Below are positions 63,736 to 64,000 of a DNA stretch of 64,000 bases, piece after piece. Under the pieces are notes generated by a model, which saw only the letters and a list, made by a program, of their open reading frames with translations, made no database searches and had not been told where the DNA came from. The translations under genes and the position numbers were made by a program. The stretch spans positions 3,410,001 through 3,474,000 of the forward strand of contig NZ_PJMS01000001.1 in NCBI RefSeq assembly GCF_002846555.1, written 5' to 3'. Positions within the stretch are counted from its first letter, which is position 1. Each line of letters begins with the position of its first letter. Origin of the DNA: Aquimarina sp. MAR_2010_214 (GTDB taxonomy: Bacteria; Bacteroidota; Bacteroidia; Flavobacteriales; Flavobacteriaceae).

Positions 63736-64000
63736 ATGCGATATAGATTTTTGTTGTTATTTGTGGGATTAATATCAGTTTTTTCCTGTAAAGTGCCTGA
63801 GAATGTAGTTTACTTTCAAAACTCTGCAAATTTGGAGAATATTTCTTCAACAAATTCTTTTACTTCTGTTTTTAAAGTTGATGATATCGTTGGGATAATA
63901 GTTTCAGCTGCTGATATGGATGCGGTAAGACCATTTAATCTAATACAAAGTTCTTCTATATCACAGGGAGAAAGTGGAGGAGGAAATGCTAGTTCGGGAG
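63736..64000 (+). CDS. Wza/GumB-like polysaccharide export lipoprotein, cut by window edge
   Basis: The first 88 residues of an outer-membrane export protein. The signal peptide ends in VFSC (lipobox, Cys modified), followed by KVPENVVYFQN and FKVDDIVGIIVSAADMDAVRPFNL, the start of the polysaccharide biosynthesis/export (Poly_export) domain typical of Bacteroidota. A Gly/Ser-rich insert (QGESGGGNASSG) is just reached. It would form the outer-membrane pore for the polymer, usually with a Wzc-type tyrosine kinase gene next to it, probably beyond base 64000. Confidence 0.88.
   Translation, partial: MRYRFLLLFVGLISVFSCKVPENVVYFQNSANLENISSTNSFTSVFKVDDIVGIIVSAADMDAVRPFNLIQSSSISQGESGGGNASSG

Noticed and set aside
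1..64000. CRISPR arrays, tRNA or rRNA genes, insertion sequences, phage genes
   Set aside because: None was recognised on reading both strands; no direct repeat arrays, cloverleaf-like stretches or transposase motifs were seen.

Overview
The window looks like a chromosomal segment of a marine-type member of the Bacteroidota, most likely family Flavobacteriaceae (Aquimarina-like is a guess). The evidence is an AT-rich sequence (about one third GC by eye), signal peptides ending in Ala-Gln, Bacteroidota-style TAnnTTTG promoter boxes before many genes, and typical flavobacterial genes: DUF2911, a MutS2 without Smr domain, DUF1835, a fused 2-oxoacid dehydrogenase E1, and a secreted PIG-L deacetylase next to sodium/solute symporters. 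No tRNA, rRNA, CRISPR array, insertion sequence or phage gene was seen.

Bases 1-25,000 are a housekeeping and accessory mix. A light/DNA-repair unit (SRPBCC protein, SDR protein without the catalytic Tyr, photolyase cut by the left edge) is followed by small unknown genes, an aquaporin, a DUF2911/TPR protein, a secreted alpha/beta hydrolase, a secreted unknown protein and signal peptidase II. Next comes a probable solute-use cluster on the minus strand: Gfo/Idh oxidoreductase, SSS symporter, a 36-residue membrane peptide, a large secreted PIG-L deacetylase, a second SSS symporter, then mutS2. Then follow ung, two small membrane proteins, an orphan cytoplasmic substrate-binding protein, a nucleoside phosphorylase, DUF1835, a SUI1/YciH factor, an Fe(II)/2-oxoglutarate-type oxygenase, and the E1 gene, which is preceded by a 34-base perfect palindrome.

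Bases 25,000-64,000 are one large surface-polysaccharide (capsule/exopolysaccharide) locus, almost all on the plus strand. Block A (25057-39531) makes UDP-GalNAc and UDP-GalNAcA (WbpP and WbpO types) and UDP-ManNAc (WecB). It also carries a Wzx flippase, an EpsG-type Wzy polymerase, six glycosyltransferases, an O-acetyltransferase, a pyruvyl transferase and a nitroreductase. It ends at a terminator facing a convergent beta-helix lipoprotein (39569-41527). Block B (42044-56094) holds a PglA-like glycosyltransferase, two PglC-type initiating phosphoglycosyl transferases, an ATP-grasp protein, a CapK-like adenylating enzyme, a PurN-like formyltransferase, a GNAT-like protein, a stand-alone amino-acid adenylation domain with its own acyl carrier protein, a NeuD/PglD acetyltransferase, a 747-residue PglD + FAD/NAD(P) fusion, and two FemAB-like acyltransferases. 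Block C (56205-59767) has a small monooxygenase, an AraC regulator and an MBOAT/SGNH O-acylation pair. Block D (60445-64000) has PglE- and PglF-type genes and the start of a Wza-like export lipoprotein, cut by the right edge.

Taken together, PglF, PglE and PglD-type enzymes would supply UDP-N,N'-diacetylbacillosamine (or a close 2,4-diamino sugar) for PglC-like initiation. Wzx and Wzy would flip and polymerise the repeat, and Wza would export it. The most novel part is the decoration machinery in block B: adenylation domain, carrier protein, GNAT-like and formyl transferases, two FemAB-like transferases and the acetyltransferase-flavoprotein fusion. These suggest aminoacyl or other N-acyl groups loaded on a carrier protein and placed on amino sugars. 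That reaction is inferred from gene content, not shown by the sequence.
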